Source: Bacteroidales bacterium UBA6229
GTDB taxonomy: Bacteria > Bacteroidota > Bacteroidia > Bacteroidales > F082
NCBI GenBank assembly: GCA_002440975.1
Contig: DJWN01000134.1
Coordinates: forward strand, 1 to 13,260
DNA length: 13,260 bases
Reading direction: 5' to 3'
Positions within the stretch are counted from its first letter, which is position 1. Every line of letters starts with the position of its first letter. Of the stretch, positions 6,974 to 13,260 are shown piece by piece. The position numbers and the translations under genes are program-made. The notes beneath the pieces were generated by a model, which was not told where the DNA came from, ran no database searches, and saw only the letters and a program-made list of their open reading frames with translations.

Positions 6974-7411
6974 TCAGGGCGGTGAGAGTCCCGGCGAGAC
7001 TTTGCCAAGCTTCACAAAGGTTTCGTGGCTTTTATCGGGAAGCTCACCATGCCTGTTCTTTTTAGTTGCATGGATGTCGGTTCGGGGATATACCGAAGCC
7101 TCCATCACCTTGATTTTCTTGTTGCCTTTGTAGATTAATTTATCCAGCAAAGCGCGTAATATGCTGTCGTCAATGGTTTGTCGCAGCTCTTCGGTGAGCG
7201 AAAGCATGCTGCTGAAGAGGGCCAACTTGTCGGGAGCTGCCATCATTGCGGCCTTCCGGCGCCGGCCCGTAGTCCTGAGCCAGCCCACCCGAAGCTGATG
7301 TCCCAGCTCACGAAGCTTGAACCGCAGCAACAGCATGAGCATATGCACGACATAGATGACGATACTGCGCATCAACCTTGTTTTGTATGTTTCGGATGCT
7401 GCCATTTTCAA
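6974..7411 (-). CDS. Basic protein of unknown function, third gene of the XRE-PIN operon
   Basis: The 145-residue product is not recognised. Its ATG at 7411 overlaps the stop of the PIN-like gene in an ATGA junction (7408-7411), which implies translational coupling and is the main reason to accept the frame. Residues ~12-32 contain a hydrophobic stretch (LMRSIVIYVVHMLMLLLRF) flanked by basic residues, which could be a membrane segment or an amphipathic helix. A basic region follows (GWLRTTGRRRKAA), then a helical part (LALFSSMLSLTEELRQTIDD) and a polar, Lys/His/Pro-rich C-terminus. The codons look coding, with many GC-ending third positions like the two genes upstream. It may be an accessory element of the operon or a truncated gene. 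Confidence 0.6.
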   Translation of the reverse strand: MKMAASETYKTRLMRSIVIYVVHMLMLLLRFKLRELGHQLRVGWLRTTGRRRKAAMMAAPDKLALFSSMLSLTEELRQTIDDSILRALLDKLIYKGNKKIKVMEASVYPRTDIHATKKNRHGELPDKSHETFVKLGKVSPGLSPP

Positions 7412-7896
7412 ACTATCTTTTTTGATTCAAATTCAATAACTTGAACATTGGTTCTTTTCATTGACCCTGCATTAAGTTTCAGCAGAAAATTAAGCATGTC
7501 ATTGCGGTCGGTATGTATGAATGTGACATCCGGCATTGTTTTGGCCTGCAATCGCCAATATTCATCACCCACAAGCATGGGAGCTTTCATCCGCCGTGCC
7601 AGAAACAACGAGTAGTTGTCGGTTTGCCAGTTGCCTTGCTTTGGCTGCATATTTGCCTTGATTTTTTCGGAAGCCGAAAGTGTGCACAAAATCAATTTTG
7701 CCTTGCTGCGATGCCACATCAGCAATTCCTGAATTGGTACACGGACTTCATACAATACTTCCGGTAATATATAAAAGCTGTAGGGGTAGGAAAGCAGTAA
7801 CTTAAGCTCTTCTGTACTAAGACGGTTCAGCGAAAGGGCATCGCCAATCACCAGCTTGCGCCATTTCAAATCCCGGGTTTGATTATTTGTTCTCAT
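7408..7896 (-). CDS. PIN-like domain protein, probable toxin partner
   Basis: The 162-residue product is a divergent PIN-like nuclease candidate. Acidic residues sit where PIN domains place them: D19 at the end of the first strand (KLVIGDALSL), E46/E50 in LPEVLYEV after the second strand, D93 at the start of a helix (QTDNYSLFLARRMKAP), and D111 at the end of the next strand (MLVGDEYWRLQAK), followed by the strand VTFIHTD. PIN toxins cut RNA with metal ions held by these acids. I chose the ATG at 7896 because it lies 13 bases after the stop of the XRE gene; the frame is open to 7980, but that would overlap the regulator by 71 bases. Both genes begin in the same TAGGATGAG context. Order and spacing fit an antitoxin-toxin operon. 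Activity is not proven. Confidence 0.65.
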   Translation of the reverse strand: MRTNNQTRDLKWRKLVIGDALSLNRLSTEELKLLLSYPYSFYILPEVLYEVRVPIQELLMWHRSKAKLILCTLSASEKIKANMQPKQGNWQTDNYSLFLARRMKAPMLVGDEYWRLQAKTMPDVTFIHTDRNDMLNFLLKLNAGSMKRTNVQVIEFESKKIV

Positions 7897-7909
7897 CCTA
7901 TTTTGTTTT

Positions 7910-8986
7910 TTAGATTGTATTACTCCATTTAATTTCCTGATCAAGTTCGGTTTGTTTGCATTGTAGTAAGTCAGCAGCATGTCCCAAAGTGATTATCCTT
8001 CGCGACAAAGCTTGAAGTACAAGTCGTTCAAAGCGTTGTGGTTTCTCATCAATAGTACATCCACCCTGGCCGGTTTCGTTTGGATTATCCTGGATATAGG
8101 TTTTAAAACGCGTGTACAGTGGCAAGCCGATAATACGCAACTCGAGCAGCCTGTGCATAGCGGCACCAAGACTAATCCCGAAGGTGTTTCGAATTTGTAT
8201 CAGCTCGCTCAGGTAGATTTGCTCTCGTTTTTTACCTATCAGCGCGAATAGTACTTTCGCCGGCAACAAAACTGCCCCTGCAAAACGTGCGCACAACTTT
8301 TCTGCTTCACTGGTCTTCATCTCATCCGGAAAACGGAGTATCAAACCTGCCAGTTCAAAGAGCAGCGTAAAGCGTTTATGTTCGCTATTGATGGTTTTAT
8401 TGATAATAAACACCGGCTCATCTGAGCCTATCAATGCTGTCATGCCTTCAAAATCAATTTCTATATCAGCCATATGTATCTTAATATGTCGCTCTTCAAA
8501 AATTTCGCACACACTGCCAAGGGCACCTTCGCCCAGATGCCACAGATGCCTCACAAAATCGGCAGCATCTTCTGCGTCCATATCTCCCACCACCGGCTGC
8601 AATTCACTGAGTGGATTCACAAAATCTTTTCTGCTTAAGCTCATTTGCTCTATCTGTACATAGGCCTCCAAAAATTGGTTTGCATCTTCCAGAATCATAT
8701 GCTGCTCACGTTCGCTCAAATAGGCCCTGCTGCGCACCAGCCCGGTTATGTTCGACCTCACGGTGGCGGCTCTGAAGAAATAGTCGGGTCGCATACCAAA
8801 TGCTTCCATCAAAAGCCAGATTGTCTTCTCGCGTGGCATCACCAGCCCGGCTTCTATCTTGGCAATTGCAGCTTTGCTGATCTTGTTGCCGGTCATTGCC
8901 GATAACTGATCCATTGACCAACCTTTTTGCTTGCGCCCCCTGAAGACATTCTCGCCAAATATTTTGGGATCTATTGTATAGCTCAT
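7910..8986 (-). CDS. XRE regulator fused to a degenerate ImmA/IrrE-like domain, probable antitoxin
   Basis: The 358-residue product has an Xre-type HTH at ~9-70: FGENVFRGRKQKGWSMDQLS, then a K-I-SKAAIAKIEAGL recognition region and MRPDYFF. After a helical linker, residues ~160-290 follow the ImmA/IrrE (COG2856) pattern: VCEIFEERHIKI, MTALIGSDEPVFIINKTIN and EHKRFTLLFELAGLIL. The last should hold the HExGH zinc motif but reads F210-E-L-A-G214: both His are lost and only the Glu remains. The downstream Glu-containing helix (SEAEKLCARFAGAVLLP) is kept. The protein is therefore probably not a peptidase but a DNA-binding or toxin-binding antitoxin. XRE-COG2856 proteins are known partners of PIN-like toxins. 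The C-terminal ~60 residues are extra. It heads the operon, with a TAnnTTTG box 54 bases upstream. Confidence 0.85.
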   Translation of the reverse strand: MSYTIDPKIFGENVFRGRKQKGWSMDQLSAMTGNKISKAAIAKIEAGLVMPREKTIWLLMEAFGMRPDYFFRAATVRSNITGLVRSRAYLSEREQHMILEDANQFLEAYVQIEQMSLSRKDFVNPLSELQPVVGDMDAEDAADFVRHLWHLGEGALGSVCEIFEERHIKIHMADIEIDFEGMTALIGSDEPVFIINKTINSEHKRFTLLFELAGLILRFPDEMKTSEAEKLCARFAGAVLLPAKVLFALIGKKREQIYLSELIQIRNTFGISLGAAMHRLLELRIIGLPLYTRFKTYIQDNPNETGQGGCTIDEKPQRFERLVLQALSRRIITLGHAADLLQCKQTELDQEIKWSNTI

Positions 8987-9040
8987 CCTAAATAATTTTC
9001 AGTTAAAAATCTTAATCATTCATTTAAATTAACGATGATG

Positions 9041-9048
9041 CAAAATTA
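9041..9048 (-). promoter_or_regulatory. -7 promoter element (TAATTTTG) of the XRE/PIN operon
   Basis: On the minus strand this reads TAATTTTG, an exact TAnnTTTG match, 54 bases upstream of the ATG at 8986, giving a leader of roughly 48 bases. No clear -33 TTTG lies at the usual spacing. Weak ATCAT/ATGAT half-sites lie between the box and the start. Confidence 0.5.
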
Positions 9049-9192
9049 ATTCCATTCTGTACACTTTCAGCCTATACAATTGCTCTCAGTCAGCAAGTTA
9101 TTAACATTGCCTTGTTGATAAACTGTAAAAAGCTTATATACAGCGTGATATAGATGCTTAACAACATTGATATTTTCATAAAAATTTTGTAT

Positions 9193-9200
9193 TATCTTCG
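9193..9200 (+). promoter_or_regulatory. Orphan promoter-like box pointing into the gene-free region
   Basis: TATCTTCG differs at one position from TAnnTTTG and is followed by CAAAG, as at many Bacteroidota promoters. A TTG lies 23 bases upstream. No open frame follows, so if it is real it would drive a non-coding transcript. In DNA this AT-rich, chance matches are common. Confidence 0.2.
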
Positions 9201-9505
9201 CAAAGTTTTATCTTCTTATTCTGCTTGTTTCACAGCATTTATTCATGTTGCATTATTTCCGGCAGATTTTCTCATTGATGTATTTGATGGTTAAGAATTA
9301 GTTTCAATCACTTTATTAATCACAGTTTATTTACATGTTACAGCCTTTGTTTGAATAGTAACAATTCGCTTTATTGAATCATTATTCATTAAATATATAA
9401 ATGTTAAAGTTTACAATGTTTAAATAATTACGCTTAAACGTATCTTATTAAAATATTTTTTTATTTAATCACATTATTTTGTTTCATCTGAATGAAAATA
9501 TTGCG

Positions 9506-9550
9506 CAACTTTAATTGTAATCTTTAGTTCAACTTTAATTAATGCATTAA
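9506..9550. repeat. 11-bp direct repeat plus 12-bp palindrome
   Basis: CAACTTTAATT occurs at 9506-9516 and 9530-9540, a spacing of 24 bases. The second copy runs into the perfect palindrome TTAATGCATTAA (9539-9550). Iteron-like or protein-binding roles are possible, but with only two copies in AT-rich DNA the evidence is thin. Confidence 0.4.
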
Positions 9551-10326
9551 AAAACATATATTTATGTGTCATTTTTGTTCAAATTTACTAAGAAAAATTA
9601 TTCACGAAAATGATTCAACTTTTTTTCTTTTCCTTTTTTTTAACATATTTTTCTTTTCAGAGAATGTTTTTCTTCTAATGTAAAAGAAACCAAGCCGTTG
9701 ATTTTTTTTCTGACTGAAAACAAAATTTGATGATTAAGTTTGCTTTTTTTTCGGTTTTGAACTGAAATGTTGTTTTTTCTTTACATCATTTTCAGTCTCA
9801 ATTCGTTTCATGTTACCGCAACTTTCCCTTAAAATTCACATGATAATGTCGGAAAAATGAATTGTTTGCTTCATGGTATCTGCCTTCATAAAAAATCTTG
9901 AGTTTACTTTCAATCTTAAAGGCATTTCATTTTTTCTTTTTTGATAAACTTACCTTACAATCTTTTTGATTTTACTTCTCTCTCTTGCTTTTCTTTTTGT
10001 TCTTTCCTATTCTTAATGCCGAACATATCCCCAACATAGTTTGCATTTTTTATTTCCCCTAATTCTAAAAAGAAAATAATTTTATCTTGTCAAACTCTTT
10101 CAACTTTTTTTTATTTGCTTCTACAAACTTTTACTTTTTTATTGCAAGCTTGTTTAAATGGCTTCACAGCACTTGTTTGTTATAAGAATAACCTAAATCT
10201 TGTATCAATCTTGCTTTAATAGCTTCTTTTTTCTTATGAAACGTATAAAGTAAAATCGTGCAAATACCTTCATTATTGATCAATCTTCAGTTTGGAAATA
10301 ATTGAAATAAGGTATGATAATTAAAG

Positions 10327-10361
10327 TGATTGAATTAGGACAAATCTCACTAATTCAATCA
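10327..10361. repeat. Perfect 12-bp inverted repeat downstream of the PPR-like gene
   Basis: TGATTGAATTAG (10327-10338) and CTAATTCAATCA (10350-10361) are exact inverted copies around an 11-base spacer. Pairing extends outward about three more positions with one G-U pair. It lies ~130 bases beyond the stop codon at 10489 in the direction of transcription. It may act as an AT-rich terminator or 3'-end stabiliser for that transcript, or as an operator. It lacks a GC-rich stem and a T tract. Confidence 0.5.
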
Positions 10362-10488
10362 TTTGCAATCAAATACCAAGCAGTTTAATTTTATTGTAAT
10401 TACATCTGTTTTTTACTGATTGTTACGATGAAATTAACAAGGAAAACTTCTTTGGAAGAGTTTATGTTTAACTAATTGAGCAAAAACG

Positions 10489-13260
10489 CTAAGCTAATAA
10501 TTCGTTAACAATTTCTGTGATACGATTAATATTTTCGATGTTGTTACCTGCTTTTATCATCAATATCTCCTGAAGCCTGCGACTAGGTTTTATCCCAAAT
10601 TGTTTCATTTCATTAAGTAAATCGAATATTTCTTCAAGAGTATCTGACAACTCAACCTTAGCTGTGATAATATTTATGTCTGTCGTAATTGAATACATTG
10701 AAATCGCGTTACTAATAAATTCCCTACCAGCTGCTTTATTTCTACAGAAAAATGGATGCATATGATGTAAAATGATCGAATTCGGAATTATATTCTCTTC
10801 AATCATATTAATGTAAAAGTATTTAGCTTCTTCAAGGTTTGAACATGTATTTATGCATATTGCGTAAAACTTAATATTTCTCTCTACATTATATTTAATC
10901 ATCTTTTCCAGGATAGCCTTTCTATTTTCGATAACACGTGTCAGTCTCATAAGGATTACAAAAGCTCCAGTACCTGGATTAAGATTTTCATCAAGCATTC
11001 TGGTAACCAACTGGTCAGCTGTTTTAAAATCGTGAAACTTGCTTATGAGGCCTGATAATTGTAATGGACTTAAGTAAGATTTGTCAAGATTATAAGCTTT
11101 CATGATTTTTAGACTCTCATCAAAATTACAAGCAACTTTCAGTAAGGTTTTATATGTAAATTCATCTGGTGTTAAATTGTATTTTGACATTTCATTAACC
11201 AATCTCATTCCTTGATCAACTGATGTGACATGTTTAATTAAAGTATTATATGTTTCGCGATTTACCACTAATTTACGTCTGCTAATTTCATCAAAGTAGT
11301 TTCTGGCTATTGCATAATTAGGTGCAAATTTGATCATTAACCTAAGAATTTCAACATTTATTTCTATGTCTTTTTCATTCATTTCAATTAGTATTTCTTC
11401 TCCTATATTAAAGCTATTGCTACATTTTAGTAATGCGCCATATAACCTTGTATTTAAGGGGAGCTCAAAATATTCCATTTCTTTAATCAATCGTCTTCCT
11501 TCGTAATAATTTGAGGAAAGATTTATAAGACATCCGAAAATTTCAGTTGAAGGAATAATACCACTACTAACCATTTCATCATAATGACCAAGTGCAATAG
11601 TGTAATCATTAGTTTTACTCATTAAAGTCCCGTAGATCCGCGCATTGATATTCATTCCTAATATTTTGATCTTATTAAATATTTCCATTGCATCACTATA
11701 GGATTCAGCCTTATTCATTAATGTTGAATACTCTATCTCAGTTGCAGCAATATCATTTAATAGCATAGAGAAAAAGATCTCTTTTGCTACTTTAAAATCG
11801 GGTGCGCGGTTAATAAGCGTCCCATATTCAAATTTTGTAGGATTACAATTGTTTTTAATCATCATGTCAAAAACACTCTTTGCTTCATGATATTCAGGCG
11901 CTTTGCTCATAACATAACCGTAGGTACCAGCAGTGACTAACGTTTTCCTTTCTATCATTTGATTTAGTAGAGATAAAACTGAATCGTAATTATCAGCCAT
12001 CTTCATCATTAGACGGTATACGCCCTGATTTGGTATTACATTAAGATTAAGAAATTCTGAAAGGAGCCCAGATGCTTTTTTAAAGTCATTTGAAAGGTTA
12101 ATCATTTGAAACAAGGTGAAACTGTCAGGATGTTTTCCATCCTCTTTCATCCAATTAATTATTTCGTAGCCATTTTCAATGCTGCCGCAATTCTGGATCA
12201 TAACATTATAAAAAACAATATCTCTTTTCAAATTCTGTCTTTTTACATCTTCGTAAATTCTTTTGATATCATCAAAGCTTTTCGCGGAGTTTAATAAGAT
12301 GGTGTATTGATATAGATCGTTGGTTTTACCATTCTTAATATCATATTTTTCAATTTGTGTTATAACCGGGATGTCGTTTTCGGCTAAGAATAAATTTAAT
12401 TGCTTAATATTTTCAGGACTGCTTTTTGCGTAGTGTTTGATAAGTGGCAATAACTTGCTTCCAATTTTTGTGCTCCACGATGCTCCGTCCTGAAAGATTT
12501 GAAACTGTATGCTAAAATCTTTAGCTTTCTTTATCATCCAGTAATAAGTGGTTTCATTAGGTTGTACACATGCGTCCAGCATTTTTTGATAGAAGAAATT
12601 TGCTTCTTCATAATCTGTTGAGGATTGAATTGCGTTGTTGAAAATCTGCGAGTTATTAACAAAAAGACTTGAAACTTCTCTAATGTATTGTTGTGGATTA
12701 AAGTTGTCTTCTACAATCCTTTTAACTAAAATTTCATCATATTGTACAAAATCAGCCTGTTTTAATTCATCAATAAATTTAATCGCTGCTAGTCTTTGCA
12801 TATCTTCCTCAAAAGCCCTGAAATGAAATTCTTCCCAGATTTTTACTAGCCTTTTTAAATCTTGTTTTTTTATGCCAGATAATGGAGTATAAAGTCCGAA
12901 ATGATACAGGACTTTTATCGCTTTAAGGATCATTTTTTGGTTTGGAGATAACTTTCTATATGTTTCACTTTTTTTGTCCAACTGATAGAAAATAGAGCCA
13001 ATATTTCCATCAAAATGCTCTGGAACCCCATTGAGGCCAATTTCATTTGCTATTCTCAAAGCCTCATCATAACTTAAATCTTTTTTAATCTCTATGATTT
13101 TATAAGAACCTGTGGGATTCAAATGCTCCATTACATCATCCAAATTGGTGTAATTAGTGTTACACCAAACAACATATCCTTTTTTTATGGCTTGCTCAAT
13201 CAGATACCTTATGTACTCACTATTGGATGTTATGTAATCATGAAATATCCATAAGAACAA
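10489..13260 (-). CDS. C-terminal part of a putative STAND-like NTPase with PPR-like 32-residue repeat array
   Basis: At least 923 residues are visible. The frame is open to the right edge, so the true N-terminus lies outside and numbering here starts at the edge. Residues 1-150 resemble the second half of a STAND-type P-loop NTPase: LFLWIFHDYI (Walker B-like), KKGYVVWCNTNYTN (sensor-like strand), LSYDEALRIAN (helix after a strand), NGVPEHFDGNIGSIF (GxP-like lid) and a winged-helix-like LSPNQKMILKAIKVLYHFGL. A first PPR-like unit is at ~207-238, followed by an irregular stretch. From 319 to 862 there are 17 consecutive units of exactly 32 residues, each with the pattern aromatic-G-T-L-M-x-K-A, then A-x-x-I-F-x-x-M, then I-x-P. 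These align with PPR motifs lacking three residues between the helices. The C-terminus (863-923) looks like one and a half looser units. It may recognise RNA or protein; a defence role is inferred. The gene is AT-rich, stops with TAG, and faces the gene-free region. Confidence 0.75.
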   Translation of the reverse strand: MFLWIFHDYITSNSEYIRYLIEQAIKKGYVVWCNTNYTNLDDVMEHLNPTGSYKIIEIKKDLSYDEALRIANEIGLNGVPEHFDGNIGSIFYQLDKKSETYRKLSPNQKMILKAIKVLYHFGLYTPLSGIKKQDLKRLVKIWEEFHFRAFEEDMQRLAAIKFIDELKQADFVQYDEILVKRIVEDNFNPQQYIREVSSLFVNNSQIFNNAIQSSTDYEEANFFYQKMLDACVQPNETTYYWMIKKAKDFSIQFQIFQDGASWSTKIGSKLLPLIKHYAKSSPENIKQLNLFLAENDIPVITQIEKYDIKNGKTNDLYQYTILLNSAKSFDDIKRIYEDVKRQNLKRDIVFYNVMIQNCGSIENGYEIINWMKEDGKHPDSFTLFQMINLSNDFKKASGLLSEFLNLNVIPNQGVYRLMMKMADNYDSVLSLLNQMIERKTLVTAGTYGYVMSKAPEYHEAKSVFDMMIKNNCNPTKFEYGTLINRAPDFKVAKEIFFSMLLNDIAATEIEYSTLMNKAESYSDAMEIFNKIKILGMNINARIYGTLMSKTNDYTIALGHYDEMVSSGIIPSTEIFGCLINLSSNYYEGRRLIKEMEYFELPLNTRLYGALLKCSNSFNIGEEILIEMNEKDIEINVEILRLMIKFAPNYAIARNYFDEISRRKLVVNRETYNTLIKHVTSVDQGMRLVNEMSKYNLTPDEFTYKTLLKVACNFDESLKIMKAYNLDKSYLSPLQLSGLISKFHDFKTADQLVTRMLDENLNPGTGAFVILMRLTRVIENRKAILEKMIKYNVERNIKFYAICINTCSNLEEAKYFYINMIEENIIPNSIILHHMHPFFCRNKAAGREFISNAISMYSITTDINIITAKVELSDTLEEIFDLLNEMKQFGIKPSRRLQEILMIKAGNNIENINRITEIVNELLA
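10675..12306 (-). repeat. Seventeen in-frame 96-bp (32-codon) PPR-like units
   Basis: Within the large gene, unit boundaries fall every 96 bases. Units open with a conserved aromatic or Leu (YNVMIQN, YGTLINR, YSTLMNK, YGTLMSK, FGCLINL, YGALLKC, YNTLIKH, YAICINT). A mid-unit Ala or Gly follows about 13 residues later and a Met about six further on. The units are diverged in sequence, so this is an old protein-level repeat, not recent DNA tandem duplication. Confidence 0.8.

Larger units (their letters stand above)
8987..10488. other. 1.5-kb extremely AT-rich region without recognisable genes
   Basis: No open frame of note occurs on either strand and nothing in translation resembles a protein family. 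GC content is very low; individual 60-base lines fall below about 20%. From ~9600 to 10180 the plus strand is strikingly T-rich, with many T runs of five to eight bases, while the minus strand is correspondingly A-rich. Structures present are a short direct repeat plus palindrome (9506-9550), a promoter-like box (9193-9200) and a perfect 12-bp inverted repeat (10327-10361). The region separates the GC-richer XRE/PIN operon from the low-GC repeat-protein gene. It could be a regulatory spacer, a non-coding RNA locus or decayed mobile DNA; the sequence alone does not decide. Confidence 0.6.

Noticed and set aside
6900..7444. Plus-strand frames opposite the 145-residue gene
   Set aside because: The minus-strand frame is favoured by its ATGA overlap with the PIN-like gene; the plus-strand translations are Cys/Ser-rich shadows.
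7897..7980. Longer start for the PIN-like gene
   Set aside because: It would overlap the regulator by 71 bases; the ATG at 7896, 13 bases after the regulator's stop, gives a clean operon junction.
8987..10488. CRISPR array, tRNA or rRNA gene in the AT-rich region
   Set aside because: No regularly spaced repeats and no cloverleaf or conserved rRNA segments were seen.
13258..13260. TTG as the true start of the PPR-like gene
   Set aside because: It is simply the first codon at the window edge; the protein begins in mid-domain with a Walker B-like strand, so the gene must extend further.

Overview
The window looks like a chromosomal stretch of a Bacteroidota bacterium. It has a type IX secretion sorting tail, starts without Shine-Dalgarno sequences, two exact TAnnTTTG -7 boxes, a lipoprotein whose residues after the lipidated Cys match the Bacteroidota surface-export signal, and a CarboxypepD_reg-like domain. 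It reads as an accessory region: a secreted RHS/SpvB-type operon, small envelope proteins, a toxin-antitoxin-like operon and the C-terminal part of a very unusual repeat protein.

Layout. Positions 1-3475 (minus) hold a two-gene operon: a 147-residue secreted protein with one RHS-type YD motif and a T9SS tail, then, five bases on, a large SpvB-like/FG-GAP/RHS protein that runs off the left edge. An XRE-type regulator (plus, 3709-4068) is divergent from it, and a cluster of TATGTA/TACATA inverted repeats lies between them. Next come two small envelope genes on the plus strand: a signal-peptide protein with two C-terminal membrane segments (4244-4774) and a lipoprotein (5040-5492). A strong rho-independent terminator (5617-5672) closes a convergent minus-strand gene (5686-6618) that joins a helical cytoplasmic region to a CarboxypepD_reg-like beta domain.

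Positions 6974-8986 (minus) form a compact three-gene operon: an XRE regulator fused to an ImmA/IrrE-like domain with a broken zinc motif, a PIN-like protein, and a basic unrecognised protein whose start overlaps the PIN stop by four bases. About 1.5 kb of extremely AT-rich DNA with no recognisable gene follows (8987-10488).

From 10489 to the right edge (minus) is the C-terminal 923 residues of a larger protein. Its first ~150 residues resemble the back half of a STAND-type P-loop NTPase (Walker B-like strand, sensor-like strand, GxP-like lid, winged helix). The rest is mostly an array of pentatricopeptide-like helical pairs. Seventeen consecutive units have a strict 32-residue period without an insertion or deletion, against 35 in canonical PPR. 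PPR proteins are overwhelmingly eukaryotic, so a STAND-like/PPR-like fusion in a bacterium, beside a toxin-antitoxin-like operon and in low-GC DNA, is the best candidate here for an undescribed system, possibly an antiviral STAND-like sensor. That function is inference; the effector end lies outside the window.
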